The notes: generated from the sequence alone by a model not told the origin. Counted from the stretch's first letter, positions 34,367-46,569 are shown. The stretch is DNA of 64,000 nucleotides from Grifola frondosa (GCA_001683735.1 LUGG01000011.1:496001-560000); one strand, 5' to 3'. Program-made: numbers and translations.

Positions 34367-36646
34367 CTACGAATCGATATTACACTCCCCAGGCCGCAAT
34401 GACACCACAGAGGCTGGAGCGGGATTGCGTTCACCCCACGCTGTCTCATCCGAAAAGCAATGTCGTGCAGGCGCGGAAGTGCCGTGCTGAGGTTTCCCCC
34501 GGGGCCACTCCAGAAGACTTCCGCGGAGCTCGCGGCACGGGGCCATACGATAGAGTCGAGGTTTGCCGGGGACGACTGCTCTGTCCAGAGTAGTTGCTGG
34601 CCTGAGAGTGGATGAGCTGACGTGCATGAGTAAGAGGCGTGGATGAACGTACCGCCGAGGACGAGATGCGTTTGATCCTCAGTGAGATTAGCAAGAGGAT
34701 CGAAAGTGTATGACTAGACAACGATGCGAGTTAGCTTGAGGAATCACAGAACGTTACATGCTGCACCTTCTGCCACGTTTTGAAGGGATCACACCAGCTA
34801 TTACTGATCATAGTAGCAAGTCAGCAGCTGTATGACAACAGACATACGTGAAACTTACGCGACGTCGTCTCCTATCCACTCTCCAGCCCCGCAATCCTGT
34901 CATAGAAACGTCATCGAAGTACATTCTACAACGACAAACTCGGTATGGTACGTACGAGGTAGAAATAATCTGACGGCGAATGTACAATCCTGAAGTTCTT
35001 CGCCGCGACCGCAGCTGCATTTGCAGACGAGATCCAAACCCTACCGGACACACTAAATCAACATCTGTAAAGAGATCCTAGACCAATACTAACAAGACCA
35101 GGGTTTCATTAGATAACGTCACATTGTGATCCAACACCATTTCTAGTCCATCGTCAGCGCAAACCTCACTGGAACAAAACATGCACCCTCACCTTCCCAC
35201 ACGGCAGGCGTCTTCCCCTCCTGCTCAATCGCTGCATGCGTAGTCCGTGTGAATACGTCCAATGCCTGCTCGAGCGTTCGCCCGGTGGCGTTCAGCTCTG
35301 CTTGCGTCTCTGCATCCTGCATGTAACAGTTCGTGTTCAGTTCGTCCCCGCCCGTGCTCATCACCCGCGACGGGAACATTTTCGCCACTGCTCCGAGTAG
35401 GGATGCTGTGAAGTTTGTCGTCGCTGAGGACGCGAGGCGCAGCTGTCCAGCAGGCGGTTCTATGTGGAATACCTCGTTTCAATGCATGCCAATGAAAGAA
35501 CATGAGTCTCACCGTTCGCAAAGTCCGCCCATGGCGAGGCTTGCGCGCATGCGACGTATTCGGGGTGTGACGCGGAGATGATGGCAGTGTGTCCTGGAGT
35601 GTCGATCTCCTATAGGGAGATCCGGCTATATAGTGGTGGCTGACTACCTCATAGATCACTTACCACCATCACGTCGATCCCTCGCTGTACGGTGTCTTCA
35701 GTGGTATGACGTATGGGAAATGTTCTTACTCACTGCGCCCGCATATGCTACGATATCCTGTACATCGCTCGCGGTGTATACCATTGAGGAAGAGTAAGCC
35801 CCCTTGCTGGCGAGCTCGGTGAAGCCCGGCACCTCCAACGGGAAACTCTGGCTGTCCACGACGTGCCAGTGTAGCTCGCTCATCTTCACTAAAATGAACT
35901 ACAGTATGCGTTTCAGACCATTTTCGAGCTCACCTTGACCCAGCTCATCGCATCCAGGGTGCGTTTGATATCCGCAACGGGGAAACTGCCACAAGCAGTT
36001 GGATTTCATCACATTTGACGCGCATTGGTTGTATACTCACAAGTTGCGCGCAGTGTCCAGCATGAATCCTCGATAAGGCTGACCATTCCTCATCAGGATT
36101 GAATGCGACTGCTACATATCACTCACATATGCTGGGGAATCTGCTATAGATATCGGAGCCTCCAGTGTGTATGTATCGCCTGACCACTCATACCATAGCT
36201 GCTCAAACGTTGTCAGTCCACGGAGCAGTCCCAGGGTCGAATTCGCGCTGAGCAATGCCGAAGAGCCGTCCGCAGGAACAAGAAGTGTATATCCCTCACT
36301 GCGTGTGCCGATTGCTTGGCTAGCTTCTTCCGCAATACTGCGTACATTTGAACCATGAGATAGTGATAACTCAAGCGACTCTAGAACCATAGCATGCTGT
36401 ATTTTGGAGCTGTCCGATGAACCGCGACCAACAACCAAGCGCTCCAACTTATCGTTGCGGATGTGAGATGTGGTGCGCGAGACGGCTGACATAAGATCTG
36501 ATGGCGGGTTTTGTTACTTTCAACGTGATGGCAAAGTTCTGAGAAAGCTTCAATGACGTTGAACCCGTCTCCAGAGATCTCGGGAGAGGCCATAGACACA
36601 AGGCTATCGGTAAGGATCCCAAGGTAGTGAGAGCAAGCAGCCTCAT
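34367..36646 (-). CDS. Beta-N-acetylhexosaminidase GH20, secreted (copy 2)
   Basis: Paralog of the GH20 gene at 29707, opposite strand. The start at 36646 gives MRLLALTTLGSLPIALCLWP (an in-frame ATG at 36670 is an alternative) and then LPRSLETGSTSLKLSQNFAI. The N-domain is LLVPADGSSALLSANSTLGL and LRGLTTFEQLWYEW. The barrel reads SELHWHVVDSQSFPLEVPGF, ASDVQDIVAYAGA, STGGDELNTNCY (catalytic Asp-Glu present) and EQEGKTPAVWEG. The C-terminal part reads VWPRAASSAEVFWSGPGGNL and FRMRQRGVNAIPLQPLWC, after which RPGECNIDS is one base out of frame near 34400. Nine or more introns, several at positions matching copy 1. Both copies keep the active site, so redundancy or different pH or induction is possible; the sequence does not decide. 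Confidence 0.92.
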
Positions 36647-37594
36647 AGCGGCAAGGACGATAAAGCTCAACAGAGATCAGAAAGCTGGTGTTATAAACGC
36701 GGGGACTTGTCATGAAAAACAGGGAGGTTGGAGAGAAGGAGGTCATCTGATCCACCGAGAAGGCATCCTGGACAAAATTGCAATCAAAGCATATGGATTA
36801 AGATGAGGAAGACGTACAGTAGCCAATCGAGCTGAATGTCGGTTTCCTCGTGCCGAGAATTCTGATGAAGAAAGTCATAGGAATACGTAGACATCCCCCG
36901 CCAGCGAAAACATGCGATAAGAAGAAGATAACATCAATTGAGCTGATTGCCGGGCTTTCGCAGAGGAGTTTGAGATACTCAGGTCCGTCGTACGGTATCG
37001 TTTCCTCGGCCACGAACGTTTTTCTAAAATAGGAAGGCAGAGCCTTTGGAATATAATAAGGACAAATAACATGTCGCTTACTAAGCGTTGTCATTCGGAT
37101 GGCGGCCTTACTTACTCTCATCGATGTACAAACATTCTTTCACCGTGTGTGCAATCTGATGATATGAAATCATGGTACGTGTTTACAACGTGTTCAGGTG
37201 GATTTTTCACTACCACAATCCGCTATCTCTCTTGATCCATCGCATTCAGTGACGAGACAAATTTTATTCAGGACTGAAATTCATATTAAGCATAATATAT
37301 CGTTGTCTACGGGTACTCTAGGAACTGAGATCTACTTTCCATCGATAACTTGCGGTCTAGACTGTGGGTCCGCAGACTGGGTCGCGCCGTGAAAGTCAGC
37401 AACCATTGTTCTGACCGTGCCGATCATCGGGGGGGGGGGGGGGGGGGGGCTTCCAGCGTTAAAGACCACTCCAAACATGGAAATCTCAGTGTGGTCGATC
37501 GATGCCCGAATAGACAAACTGCATATTCATCAAAGATATAAACGTTCGGTACTAAGTATGTTGAGACAGCTGACTTTTGGTTGCTATCGTTGCC
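36647..37594. other. Intergenic region with poly-G tract
   Basis: About 950 bases between the GH20 start (-) and the pseudokinase start (+), so it holds divergent promoters. A minus-strand frame at 36798-37121 (107 codons) shows no family resemblance. The striking feature is a 21-base G run, listed separately. Confidence 0.45.
37429..37449. repeat. Homopolymer tract of 21 G
   Basis: An uninterrupted run of 21 guanines on the plus strand, about 145 bases upstream of the pseudokinase start. Long G runs can form quadruplexes and are also hot spots for length error. Confidence 0.85.
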
Positions 37595-38928
37595 ATGTCC
37601 CTCGCATCCTCCGTTGAAGACCGACCCCCGTTACACTACCCAGCAAAGCGCGAAGAGCTCTTAGCATATGACAGGTACAAGCTCACACTTCCGATTGCCA
37701 CTGGCGGACGTTCTACTGTATGGCTGGCGGATGACATCGTGTGAGTAGATATTATCGTTCTATGAGAATGCCATATTGACATATTCCTGATTCTCAGCAC
37801 AGGCGATAGTGTAGCACTCAAATTCGCTTGCGTGGACACCTCTGAGGAAGCTCGACAGAGCATCAACGAACCTGCTGTTATGCAGCATGTGCGGTCCACC
37901 AATCCGTACCACCGCGGTCGCAGACACGTCCTTATCATGTCCGACCACTTCAAGATAAAGGGCCCATATGGCAATCATACTTGCTTGGCACTCGAGCTGC
38001 ACGCCCTCAGTGTGCCAGCACTCCAGGTCCAACTTGACGGCCGTTTACACCGCGCTGAGATCAAGCGATTCGCCGAACAGATCCTCCTCGGCCTTGACTA
38101 TCTTCATAGTCATTGCGGTATTGTTCATTCCGGTGAGCATTCTGAATAAAATAATGATAAATTGGTGTACTCATGTCTCTCGAGGTCTCAAAATGAGCAA
38201 TCTCATGTTTATCTCGCCCGATTATAGAAAAATGGCGCACCCGTCACAGTGGCTGCAAGTGACCTCGATAATAATATGCGGCTTTGGTTCTGGTGTGTTC
38301 TCAGTTCTGTATTTGCCTTGAAATGTAAAAGGTGCTAGTTTGGCTTATAGCTTGCTGGAAAGAGCGTGCAGCGGAAGGTGTCGTGCGAAGCATCGCATTC
38401 CGACCTCCGGAAGATTATATCCGTGTCCACGTGGTACATCCGTAGACATATGGAGCTTGGGCTGTGTGGTGCGTTGATGCAGATATAATTTATGCATCAT
38501 CTCACCCGTTCTGCAGATCTTTCAGTTTATGTGTGTCGATGAGCTGTTTAGTCCATCCCAGAAGGAGACATGGTCTCAAGATGACGACCATCTTGGTCAG
38601 ATGATCAATATGTTTGGCGAATTTCCTCCCGAATTTCTCGCTCGCGGGAAAGATACGAATAAATACTTCAACGAATCTGGTGCGTCTGACATCACAGTAT
38701 TTGAATGGATCCGCTGAATCACACGGCGCGATATGAATTCCAGGTCAGCTACTTCGAGGGCCGACACTCGATCCTATGCCTCTTGCCAAGGTGGTCAAAG
38801 AGAGATGTTACATGGAGGAAGAAGATGATCCGGAAATGTTCATCGACTTCCTCTCGAAGATGTTACGATTGGTCCCGGAGGAGCGTTCCTCTGCCAGGCA
38901 GTTGTTGGGACATCCGTGGTTAGATTGA
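37595..38928 (+). CDS. SRPK-like protein kinase homolog lacking catalytic aspartates (pseudokinase)
   Basis: Kinase fold of the SRPK-like group. The start at 37595 gives MSLASSVEDRPPLHYPAKRE, then the glycine loop LPIATGGRSTVWLADD and lysine strand VALKFAC. The helix that normally precedes the catalytic loop reads QILLGLDYLHSHCGIVHS. After splicing across 38133-38184 the loop is HSGLKMSN instead of HTDLKPDN, so Asp is replaced by Gly. The metal-binding DFG is CGFGSG at 38280-38288, again Gly for Asp. Downstream are RPPEDYIRV, GTSVDIWSLGCV, WSQDDDHLGQMINMFGEFPP, EFLARGK and the end MLRLVPEERSSARQLLGHPW. One base is missing near 38427 between YIRV and RGTSVD. Each Asp-to-Gly change is a single A-to-G. 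An active relative lies at 46629. A scaffold or regulatory role is inferred. Confidence 0.82.
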
Positions 38929-39630
38929 TTGTGACTGGGAGAGAGGTGGTTCAATATAACCAAAGTGTTTAACCCAGTATCATACTTACGGGCCATTGAA
39001 TTGAAGTTTCATCCAGTCTGTGCAGAGCCGTGCTGAATGTGGCGAGCGATTCATCAGCATGGCTTGAACTCTCTACACGATGCTCGTCTCGTATGGCCAT
39101 TATGCTCTGAGAGCCACCTGCGCCAAGCAAACAGATAAGTGTACTATCACGTACGATGTCTCTAGATGAGTCGGATAATGCGACCTGGAAGTGTCCTGGT
39201 TTTCTGCTTGGGATTGCAGGTAGGGCTCACTCTGATATTAGGACGAATATGTTGTTCTTTTGTATACAGAGACTGGCGGACACCTGTGCCTACGGCGCGG
39301 CAAGATACCCTACAACATACCTAGGCTGCATGATCCGAGTTTTCCTCAGTCATGAACATTCAAGCTTGTCGGAGTTGCACTGAGGATACCGGTAAATAGC
39401 CCATTCAATACACGATTTCCATACTATATGTGCCCGCTTATGATTATACGGGCAGACTGTCGAGCTTTGTCGCATTCGATATTGTTTGTCCTTGTTAGAA
39501 TCTAAAGGCCCCGACTTCCTTTTTGGGGGCAATCGCCTTCGCCTAACGGTCCGACGGTGATATAACTGTGCGGCATACTGTCACTGTATTCTTTATATCT
39601 GAACAACCTCTGGTTTTGGCGAAACGAAAC
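38929..39630. other. Intergenic region
   Basis: About 700 bases upstream of the geranylgeranyltransferase gene. Short open frames on both strands show no family resemblance. Nothing else recognised. Confidence 0.45.
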
Positions 39631-41235
39631 ATGTCTACCAAAATTCCCCTTTCATCTCTTGGGCGATCTGGTCATAGTTCTCATTGCAGAATGTGCCTGC
39701 TAGGTCTCCCTTTCAGCCAGGTAGAAGTAGACTCATCCCGGTATGATGTTCACCTGCACATAGAGCCGACTTCAATGACTACCCAACTTCAGAATTGCTG
39801 TTGTCTTCTATTGTTTGGGAACCTTGGACCTGTTGGGTGTCGTGGAATCTAAGACCAGCGAGATCGAGCGAGAGACGTGGAGGGCTTGGCTATGGGAACA
39901 GCAAACATGTCTGTTACATCATTATTATTGTTTGCAATTGACAAATCTCACGTTTGCACTCCTTGCTCGCAGCTTCCAAATACGGCACTGGATTCCAGCC
40001 GAGTCCCTATATGACTACGAGCGCTGCCTCAGTACGTATTCTTCCCAGTGTCCCTGTCTTGTTTTGATACCATTTGTCTTCTAGACGGATCACACAGAGT
40101 ATGACGTGCCCCATTTGATTATGACGTACACTGCTATTCTCTCATTAGCGATCTTGCGAGATGACTTCAAACAGCTCGATCGCTCGGGCATCGTCAGATT
40201 TCTGCAAGCGTGTCAACAAGAAGATGGCAGGTAAGCTACACTACGAAAATAAATCACAGTTCTTTCGAGGCAAACATAAAATAAAATGCAATACGAATGC
40301 TCGACTATCTTTTTCACTAGTTTGGTCATAGTCGGGAGTTACTGAGACTCACCACGAGTAATACAGCTTTTCTGCCCTTCCAAATGGGGGCGAATCTGAT
40401 TTGAGGATGATGTACTGCGCATTTGTGATCAGCAGCATGTTGAACGACTGGTCAGGCGTCGATATTGATCGCGCAGTTGCTTACATTCAGCGATGTAGCG
40501 TACGTGTCTCTTCCTTTTTTCTTTCGGTGACTGGCTAAAAGTCGCAGAGTTATGAAGGTGGTTATGGTCAGACGCCATTTGGAGAGGCCCTCGGTATGTC
40601 CGCCCTCATGTTCCGTAACTTCATTCATTACCAAAGTTTAGGCGGGACGACGTATTGCGCGATCGCTTCTCTGCACCTCGTCCCCGACACACCTTCCTCG
40701 CCTATCTCCGAACGCATCAGCCCGATTCAGCGCGCACGTACAATTCGCTGGCTCGCACAAAATCAGACCTCCTCGGGCGGGTTTTGCGGCCGCACCGCTA
40801 AAGACGCAGACGCGTGCTATTGCTTCTGGTGCGGCGCATCACTTAGCGTGCGTTCGGCCTTGCATTGCTTTCTGCTATGTCCCTCGTTGATGTTCTATTC
40901 CTTACTATAGATCCTAGGCGAGGGTGGGTTGGTGGACGAGGATGCGCTCGCAGCCTTTTTGCTGCGGTGCCAGTTCAAGTTTGGCGGTATCGCGAAGGCT
41001 CCGGGAGAGCGTCCAGGTAGACGACGTGTTTTTTTTCAAGCGTTCAAAGCTGATATTGGACCTAGACCCCTACCACACGTATCTATCGCTCGCAGTTCTT
41101 GCAACCCTTCCGCCGCATACCGATGATACAAGTTGGAAGCTTCCCTGTTTAGACACGCTTTGGAATGCAACACAGGATACAACCAACTGGATCAAATCCC
41201 ATATTTCAGATCACAATGACCTCGGCTCCGAATGA
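39631..41235 (+). CDS. CDC43: Geranylgeranyltransferase type I, beta subunit
   Basis: Catalytic subunit that attaches geranylgeranyl to C-terminal CaaL cysteines of Rho/Cdc42-type GTPases, paired with a shared alpha subunit. The start at 39631 gives MSTKIPLSSLGRSGHSSHCR, then LPFSQVEVDSSR joined across an intron to IAVVFYCLGTLDLLGVVE. The alpha-alpha barrel repeats are seen as DVPHLIMTYTALLSLAILRD, QQEDGS/FSALPNGGESDLRMMYC, SYEGGYGQTPFGEALGGTTY, NQTSSGGFCGRTAKDADACY and FKFGGIAKAPGERP. Zinc ligands are present: Asp and Cys in KDADACYCFW and His in DPYHTYLSLAVLATLPP. About eight introns; all joins examined are in frame. Stop at 41233-41235. Essential for polarity and wall synthesis in yeasts, by family knowledge. 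Confidence 0.93.
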
Positions 41236-41482
41236 TGGACATGGTCTTGACATAGTTGAAAAGTTATTCGTGGTCGAAGTCCATAAGATGTGTATGTTGT
41301 CCATAGATCTATTATTCATCTTGATTGAAACTCACGGATATTCGGAAGATCTTGTATCTCTAGTAATATTACTCATGGCTAAACTAGGATTGACGGCAGA
41401 TATAGACAAACAGCGTCAACGAAACAACATACGCGACTCTAACATAAGACCAGTATCTATGGCGAAGATCACGTACGCCCCC

Positions 41483-42718
41483 CTACACAGCAGTTGGCAA
41501 TTGTCTAGCAGGACTTTCTACGGCCAGAGCAGGCGGAGCATATTCGCTCACCCACTTGTTGACGATGGCAGATGTCTCCTAGATATGCAGAGCAATATTA
41601 GTAACAAAGACCAAATTGAAGAGCACGCCAAATGCTACTCACCAGGACGCGCTCTCGTCCGTCATCAGATAAGTTTTGGATCAAAGTCGCATCTGCCAAC
41701 GCGGGTCGGAGTTGTTCCGCAAAAAAGTACCGCGCAGGGTCGTCTTGCTGAAGCAGGCGGTCATCGACGTGGGTGAGCATGGTTTGTAACGCTTGTACCT
41801 CATCGTCTGAGCGCAGGTTATCCACTAGAGTACGCAGACACATGATTATAAACTTGCATGATAGGAGGTCATGCATGAAGAGGTCTCCCACGAATGCCAC
41901 CAGGTCAAGGTTTGCATTATGGTCGTCCTTGTGGTTCCATCGGGTGCCAATAACTGTCGTATTGGCATTGACTGCAGAATTCTGCCTCGTCACGGACGTC
42001 AGTTTGCAAAGTGAAATTTAGAACAAAGGAAACGCACCGCACGCCACACCTCACAGAAGTCCTTCCATATGTGCACTTCGAGCATCCATTGGAATTTTTC
42101 AGCACTTGGCATCTTTGAGCCACCTTCCTGGACAAATTCGTCGTATACTGATTTTGCAAAGGGAGCCAGTGGCGGTAACTCCTCCCTGCCGACTTGCTTT
42201 GCCCGTTCCACAAACTTCCTCGCAAGGTATCTCAGTTGTTCCTCGGGCCACGGCCACGGCGCCACATGCACGAGATCGCTGCTGCAACTGCGGACCGACT
42301 GGGCGTCTCCAGACACCGTCCCTCTACGGAAGAAAGGCAGCCAGTTGTAGTATGTCGGCATCCTATCTTGGGCATCGGCCTCATTAGCAACCACTGACCC
42401 GCTCGCACGTTCTGAGGCGGGAACGAAGGATTTAGCATTTGGATTGAAGGGTGAACGTGGCGCCATTTGCGGTAGTTGGCCTGACCGTGCAGCCAGCAGG
42501 GCATCGCCGTCCGGGCCGAGCCACATCTGCCCTTGGGAAGAGATGCCTGTCTTTTGCCTTGAGCTGTCTGGCTGGCGCGCGTTGCCGGAGTATAATATAT
42601 CGGTGTGCCTCGACGGTACACCCGGGTTGGTGCCTACTTGTTTTTGCCCGCTTCGCCAAACCTGTACTGGGGTGATGAAGCGTGGTGGGACATTATAGAA
42701 GGAGTTGTGAGGTACCAT
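41483..42718 (-). CDS. MIF4G-like domain protein (eIF4G/PAIP1-related)
   Basis: About 390 residues. The N-terminal half (from 42718: MVPHNSFYNVPPRFITPVQV) is Pro/Ser/Gln-rich and disordered. A helical part follows (WPEEQLRYLARKFVERAKQ; KFQWMLEVHIWKDFCEVW), and then a HEAT-like stretch LDLVAFVGDLFMHDLLSCKF / IIMCLRTLVDNL / DDEVQALQTMLTHVDDRLLQ. This stretch resembles the middle helices of MIF4G domains (normally IRFIGELFK...C...LL...EE..E.LC.LL..VG). A final small exon, ETSAIVNKWVSEYAPPALAV, ends at 41483 after an intron with donor GTGAGT near 41645. Three exons. Role in mRNA binding or translation is inferred from the fold; alternative helical-repeat families are possible. The plus strand is also open over part of it, but without family resemblance. 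Confidence 0.65.
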
Positions 42719-43061
42719 TCTGAATGAAGGGATAAGAGAGCGTTCAAGTTCCAGGGAAGACTGGGAATGGTCTTATACTTTCCACCACTGTGGCTCCGCT
42801 CACGAGCGCGCGATCGGTGCCACATTTCACGCCACGCGATTCGTGGCTATGAAGATCATTGAAATAAACAAAGCCATGGCACAATTGCGAAACCATATGA
42901 TATTCACAAAAAGACTCGAAATGAAAGGTCCATGTCTCGGTTAAAATACAAAGGACACCAAACTGTCCAGTGCGCGCTACAGTGTGGTGACTATCAACGT
43001 CCAATATCCACTAGTACAACAATCACAGCAAATAGAACCGACGAGTGGAGAATCGAACTAC
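42719..43061. other. Intergenic region
   Basis: 343 bases between the MIF4G-like start and the stop of the first LRR gene, both minus strand. No gene recognised. Confidence 0.45.
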
Positions 43062-44571
43062 TTATGGACTAAGGTGATCAATCACACTTTCATCCGTCCA
43101 AACTCTTCTGCCTGTCCTCCTTCTCGGAGGATTGCACTCGACTGCCCCTATCTTGTCCCCGAATCGCTCAATCTTATAAAAGTGCTCTTTTTGGTCCACA
43201 TCCCAGCAGATATACTCCAACTTCGGCGGCACGGGGGGGAAGTCGGCGAGGAACTCCGCTGGAAGCGGTCGACCATCCATGTCTGACAAGTGAAGGGCCC
43301 GCAGTTCGGGGAAGTCTCTCGGATCGATGGTGGCAAGTAATGTTACCTAGAAAGTGGTGTATGCGTAAGGGTGAGTGATTATGCAAATAAGCCGAATGTT
43401 TTAACACACCAGGTCATCAGCACTGAGCGGTTTCGGCGGTGGGTCCTCCCAGCCGGATTCAGCCGAGAAACCCAGCTCGCGTAGTCCAGGAAGTAGCCCA
43501 GAGATCTCCTTCAAGAATGGCACCGCAAACTCGCGAAAATCGGAGACTATTTGGCCGAATTCCAAGCAGCGGAGCGTTGGAGAGAATTTCTGAATATCTT
43601 GTGGCCGTGGATATTGACCGGATAGCCGGAGATGTGCAAGTGGCCTCGCGACAGCGCGAGGGCCTACAAGACCGGCAAATGTCTTATCGCCGCAATCATG
43701 GAACGACAGGGCACGTAGAGTTGGTAGAGTAGTATCTCCGATGACGAAATCATCATCGGTGTCGAGAGAAAGACTCATGATGCTTGGATGGCGAGAAAGA
43801 AATTGAGACGTCGGTGGTAGCATTTCTTCGTCCAAGCGCCCTGGGAGGCCAGATGAGCTGAGGGCGAAAGATCGAAGGTTGGGCAGAGTATAGGAGAGTG
43901 ATAGGGATGTTAGGCCGCAGGTACTGCACATGGGGAGTATAAGAGCCAAAGATGTGAGATGATGAAGAGAGTGAATCATAGAGTGAAGGCGTGAGCCGTC
44001 CCAACCATAGCCAGAGAACAGATCCAATTGAAGCGTGCGGAGAGAAGAGTATACAGTCGAGCAGAGTGTTTGCTAAAAGGATCGCTTCAGTTCGTGTCGC
44101 AAAATATGATGGAAACATTCTCACCAGACTATCTTCGTCACCCTTAGAAAAAGACACATCGAGCAACTCGAGAGTAGACGAATTCGCACCAAGTGCCTCC
44201 CACACTTGCGGCAGCCTGCGTGATGCCTTACCGGAGTATCCATCGCCGGTCCACTCGAACTTCTTGAGGCGTCCTTGATCGCCTAGCGCCTTCAGTATAG
44301 GTATCATATTTTTGCAAGCAGAAACGACCATGTCCTCTGATAGTGCCCCCACCTCATCAATATTGTCGTGAATCCTGAACGACTCTATCTGCTGTAAGAA
44401 GGCAGGATTGGCTTGTAAAGTTCGGGAAATGTCTAGTACCCCCTTAGAGGGAATATCGATGTCTTTGTAGGGCTGACGCAAAGCTGAGTGGACCGAACGC
44501 CGACTACATCTCAAGGTGTCAGATACGCTAGGTAGGATCGATATATTTCGGAGACGTGTTCCAAGGTGCAT
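43062..44571 (-). CDS. LRR-type protein, basidiomycete expanded family (paralog 1)
   Basis: One of three related genes in the window. The start at 44571 gives MHLGTRLRNISILPSVSDTL, then YKDIDIPSKGVLDISRTLQA, QQIESFRIHD, LKKFEWTGDGYSGK and SSTLELLDVSFSKGDEDSLV. After an intron ending CTTTTAG the leucine-rich strands follow: LRTLQLDLFSGYGWDGSRLH, LTSLALILPMCSTCGLTSLS, FLSRHPSIMSLSLDTDDDF and LPGLRELGFSAESGW. The conserved C-terminal block reads PPVPPKLEYICWDVDQKEHF and RRVWTDESVIDHLSP. About 460 residues, three or four introns, no frame break found. The fold resembles the C-terminal half of fungal F-box/LRR proteins, but no F-box is visible. Function unknown. Confidence 0.78.
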
Positions 44572-44916
44572 GGTTGATGTGCAGTAATGAAATTAGGGGC
44601 CAGGAGAACTTGAGAAGTGGACAACAATCGTCAACATGACCAAATGTTATGTGTCACTGACCATCGATCGACGTTCAATGTGCTGCAGTCAGCGCTGACT
44701 GTGTTTCAAAGAAAAATCTGCTCTCAGCGTGGTCCATACTGTATGGAAGAAAGGATGATTTCTGTTGAGGCTTCTTAGAGAACTGGCAATAATTGCGGAT
44801 CCCTTGATGCGATTTTCCTTGCTGCGCATCCAAAATGCATTTCTACGGTGAGAGAGAGGGGTGGATGTCAACATTCATACGACAACAAAGGACGACAGTA
44901 AACAAAACCGAGTTGC
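44572..44916. other. Intergenic region between LRR paralogs
   Basis: 345 bases separating the start of paralog 1 from the stop of paralog 2 on the minus strand. No gene recognised. Confidence 0.45.
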
Positions 44917-46416
44917 CTATGGACTGAGGTGGTCAATTACACTCTCATCTGTCCAAACCCTTCTGCCCGTCCTCCGCCTTGGAGGATCGCACTCAACTGC
45001 CGTTACCCTGTCCCCGAATCGTGCTATTTTGTAAAAGTGCTCCTTGTAGTCTACATCCCAGCAGATGTACTCCAAATTTGGCGGGACGGGCGGTAAGTCA
45101 GCGAGGAATTCGGGAGGAAGAAGCTGACCATTCCTGTCTGAAAAGCGAAGGGCGCGCAGTTCGGGAAAGTCTCTCGGATTGATGGCTGCAAGCAATGATA
45201 TCTAGTCAATGTCATGGACGCGAGGCGGATGAGTTCACGATGGCCACATAAATAAACCGACCAAGAACGCGCACCATATCATCAGCACTGAGTGGTTTTG
45301 GGACTGGGCTCGACAACCCGGATCCAGCCAGGATGCCCAACTCACGCAGTCCCGGAATCAGCCCAGAAAGGTCCTTCAAGAATGGCACTGTGAACTCGCG
45401 AAATTCGGAAATCGTCCTTCCGAGTTCCAAGCAGTGAAGAGTTGGAGAGAATATCTGAATGTTCGTCGGGTGCACGGAGTACATACGATAGCCGGATAGC
45501 CGGAGATGTGTAATTGGTCTCAGAACGGCACCAGAGCCTACGAGATTAGTAAATGTACTGTCTCCACAGTAGAAGAGAGACAGTGCTTGTAAATTTGGCA
45601 CGGTGGAATCTTTAACATCGAAATCATCATCGGTTTCTAGAAAAAGGCTCTTGATGCTTGGGTGGCGTGAGAGAAATAGAGACGTGGGCGGTACAATGTC
45701 TCCCTCCACGCATTCTGGGAGGCCCGAGGAGCGTAGTGCAAAGGATTGGAGATTTGGCAGGGTATAAGATAGCGATAGTCCGGTTGGGCCGCAGCACATG
45801 GGGAGAACGAGAGCCAGAGATGTGAGATGACGAAGGGAGAATAACATTTCATGGAGACGTGAGGCATTCCAACCATGCCCAGTGAACAAGTCTAACCGAA
45901 GAGTGCTAAGAGCACGATATGCAGTCGACGAAATTGTATGCTAGAGATATGTCATTAGCCCGCGTCATCGAAGATAATGAAACGTACTGACAAGACTGTC
46001 CACGTCGCTCTGGAAAAAGGACACGTCGAGAAGTTCAAGAGTAGATGCGTTCGCGGCAAGTGCTTCCCATACATGGGGCAGCCGCCGTGGGTTTTCGCGG
46101 AAGTAGCCATCGCCGCTCCATTCGAACTTTTTGAGGTGTCCATGATCGCCCAATGCCTTCAACACAGGTATTAGGTCTTTGCAGGCGTTAACAATAGCGC
46201 TTTCCGATGGACATCCTTCCGCATCATCAATATCATGAATCCTGAAGGATTCGACATGTTGCATGAGGAGGGATTAGCTCGTAGAGTTTGGGTCGTGTTT
46301 GATATCCCCTTAGAAGGAATGTCGATGTTTTTGTAGTGCTGTAGCAGAGTGGAGTAGAACAGACGTCGACTGCATCGTAAGGGTCCGGGCAGGCAAGCGT
46401 TCGAGAAGACATACAT
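44917..46416 (-). CDS. LRR-type protein (paralog 2)
   Basis: Tandem paralog of the gene at 43062, same strand. The start at 46416 gives MYVFSNACLPGPLRCSRRLF, then YKNIDIPSKGISNTTQTLRA. The following QHVESFRIHDIDDAEG is one base out of frame, with the break in the G/A run at about 46267-46272. Shared blocks are LKKFEWSGDGYFRE, STLELLDVSFFQSDVDSLVS, MFTGHGWNASRLHEMLFSLR, FLSRHPSIKSLFLETDDDF, LPPEFLADLPPVPPNLEYIC and the terminal RRVWTDESVIDHLSP. Intron positions match paralog 1. No F-box domain. The divergent neighbour at 46629 is the SRPK-like kinase. Confidence 0.76.
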
Positions 46417-46563
46417 AATAATCGTTCTAAACTGATAGTGACACGTTTGAACACGATCGGTCACACATACGTGACTGATCAGCGACTCGTCACGATTGTG
46501 ACTCTCTTGTAGTTAGTCGACTATGTGACGTTCCTTGAGCTTATACACCGAAGTTCGAACTCA

Positions 46564-46569
46564 TATATA
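46564..46569 (+). promoter_or_regulatory. TATA-like element upstream of SRPK-like kinase
   Basis: TATATA 60 bases upstream of the ATG at 46629, in the roughly 210-base region shared with the divergent LRR paralog 2. Position suits a core promoter. Confidence 0.35.

Noticed and set aside
41165..41776. 203-codon plus-strand frame downstream of CDC43
   Set aside because: Overlaps the CDC43 3' end and runs antisense to the MIF4G-like gene, whose strand has spliceable, protein-like exons.
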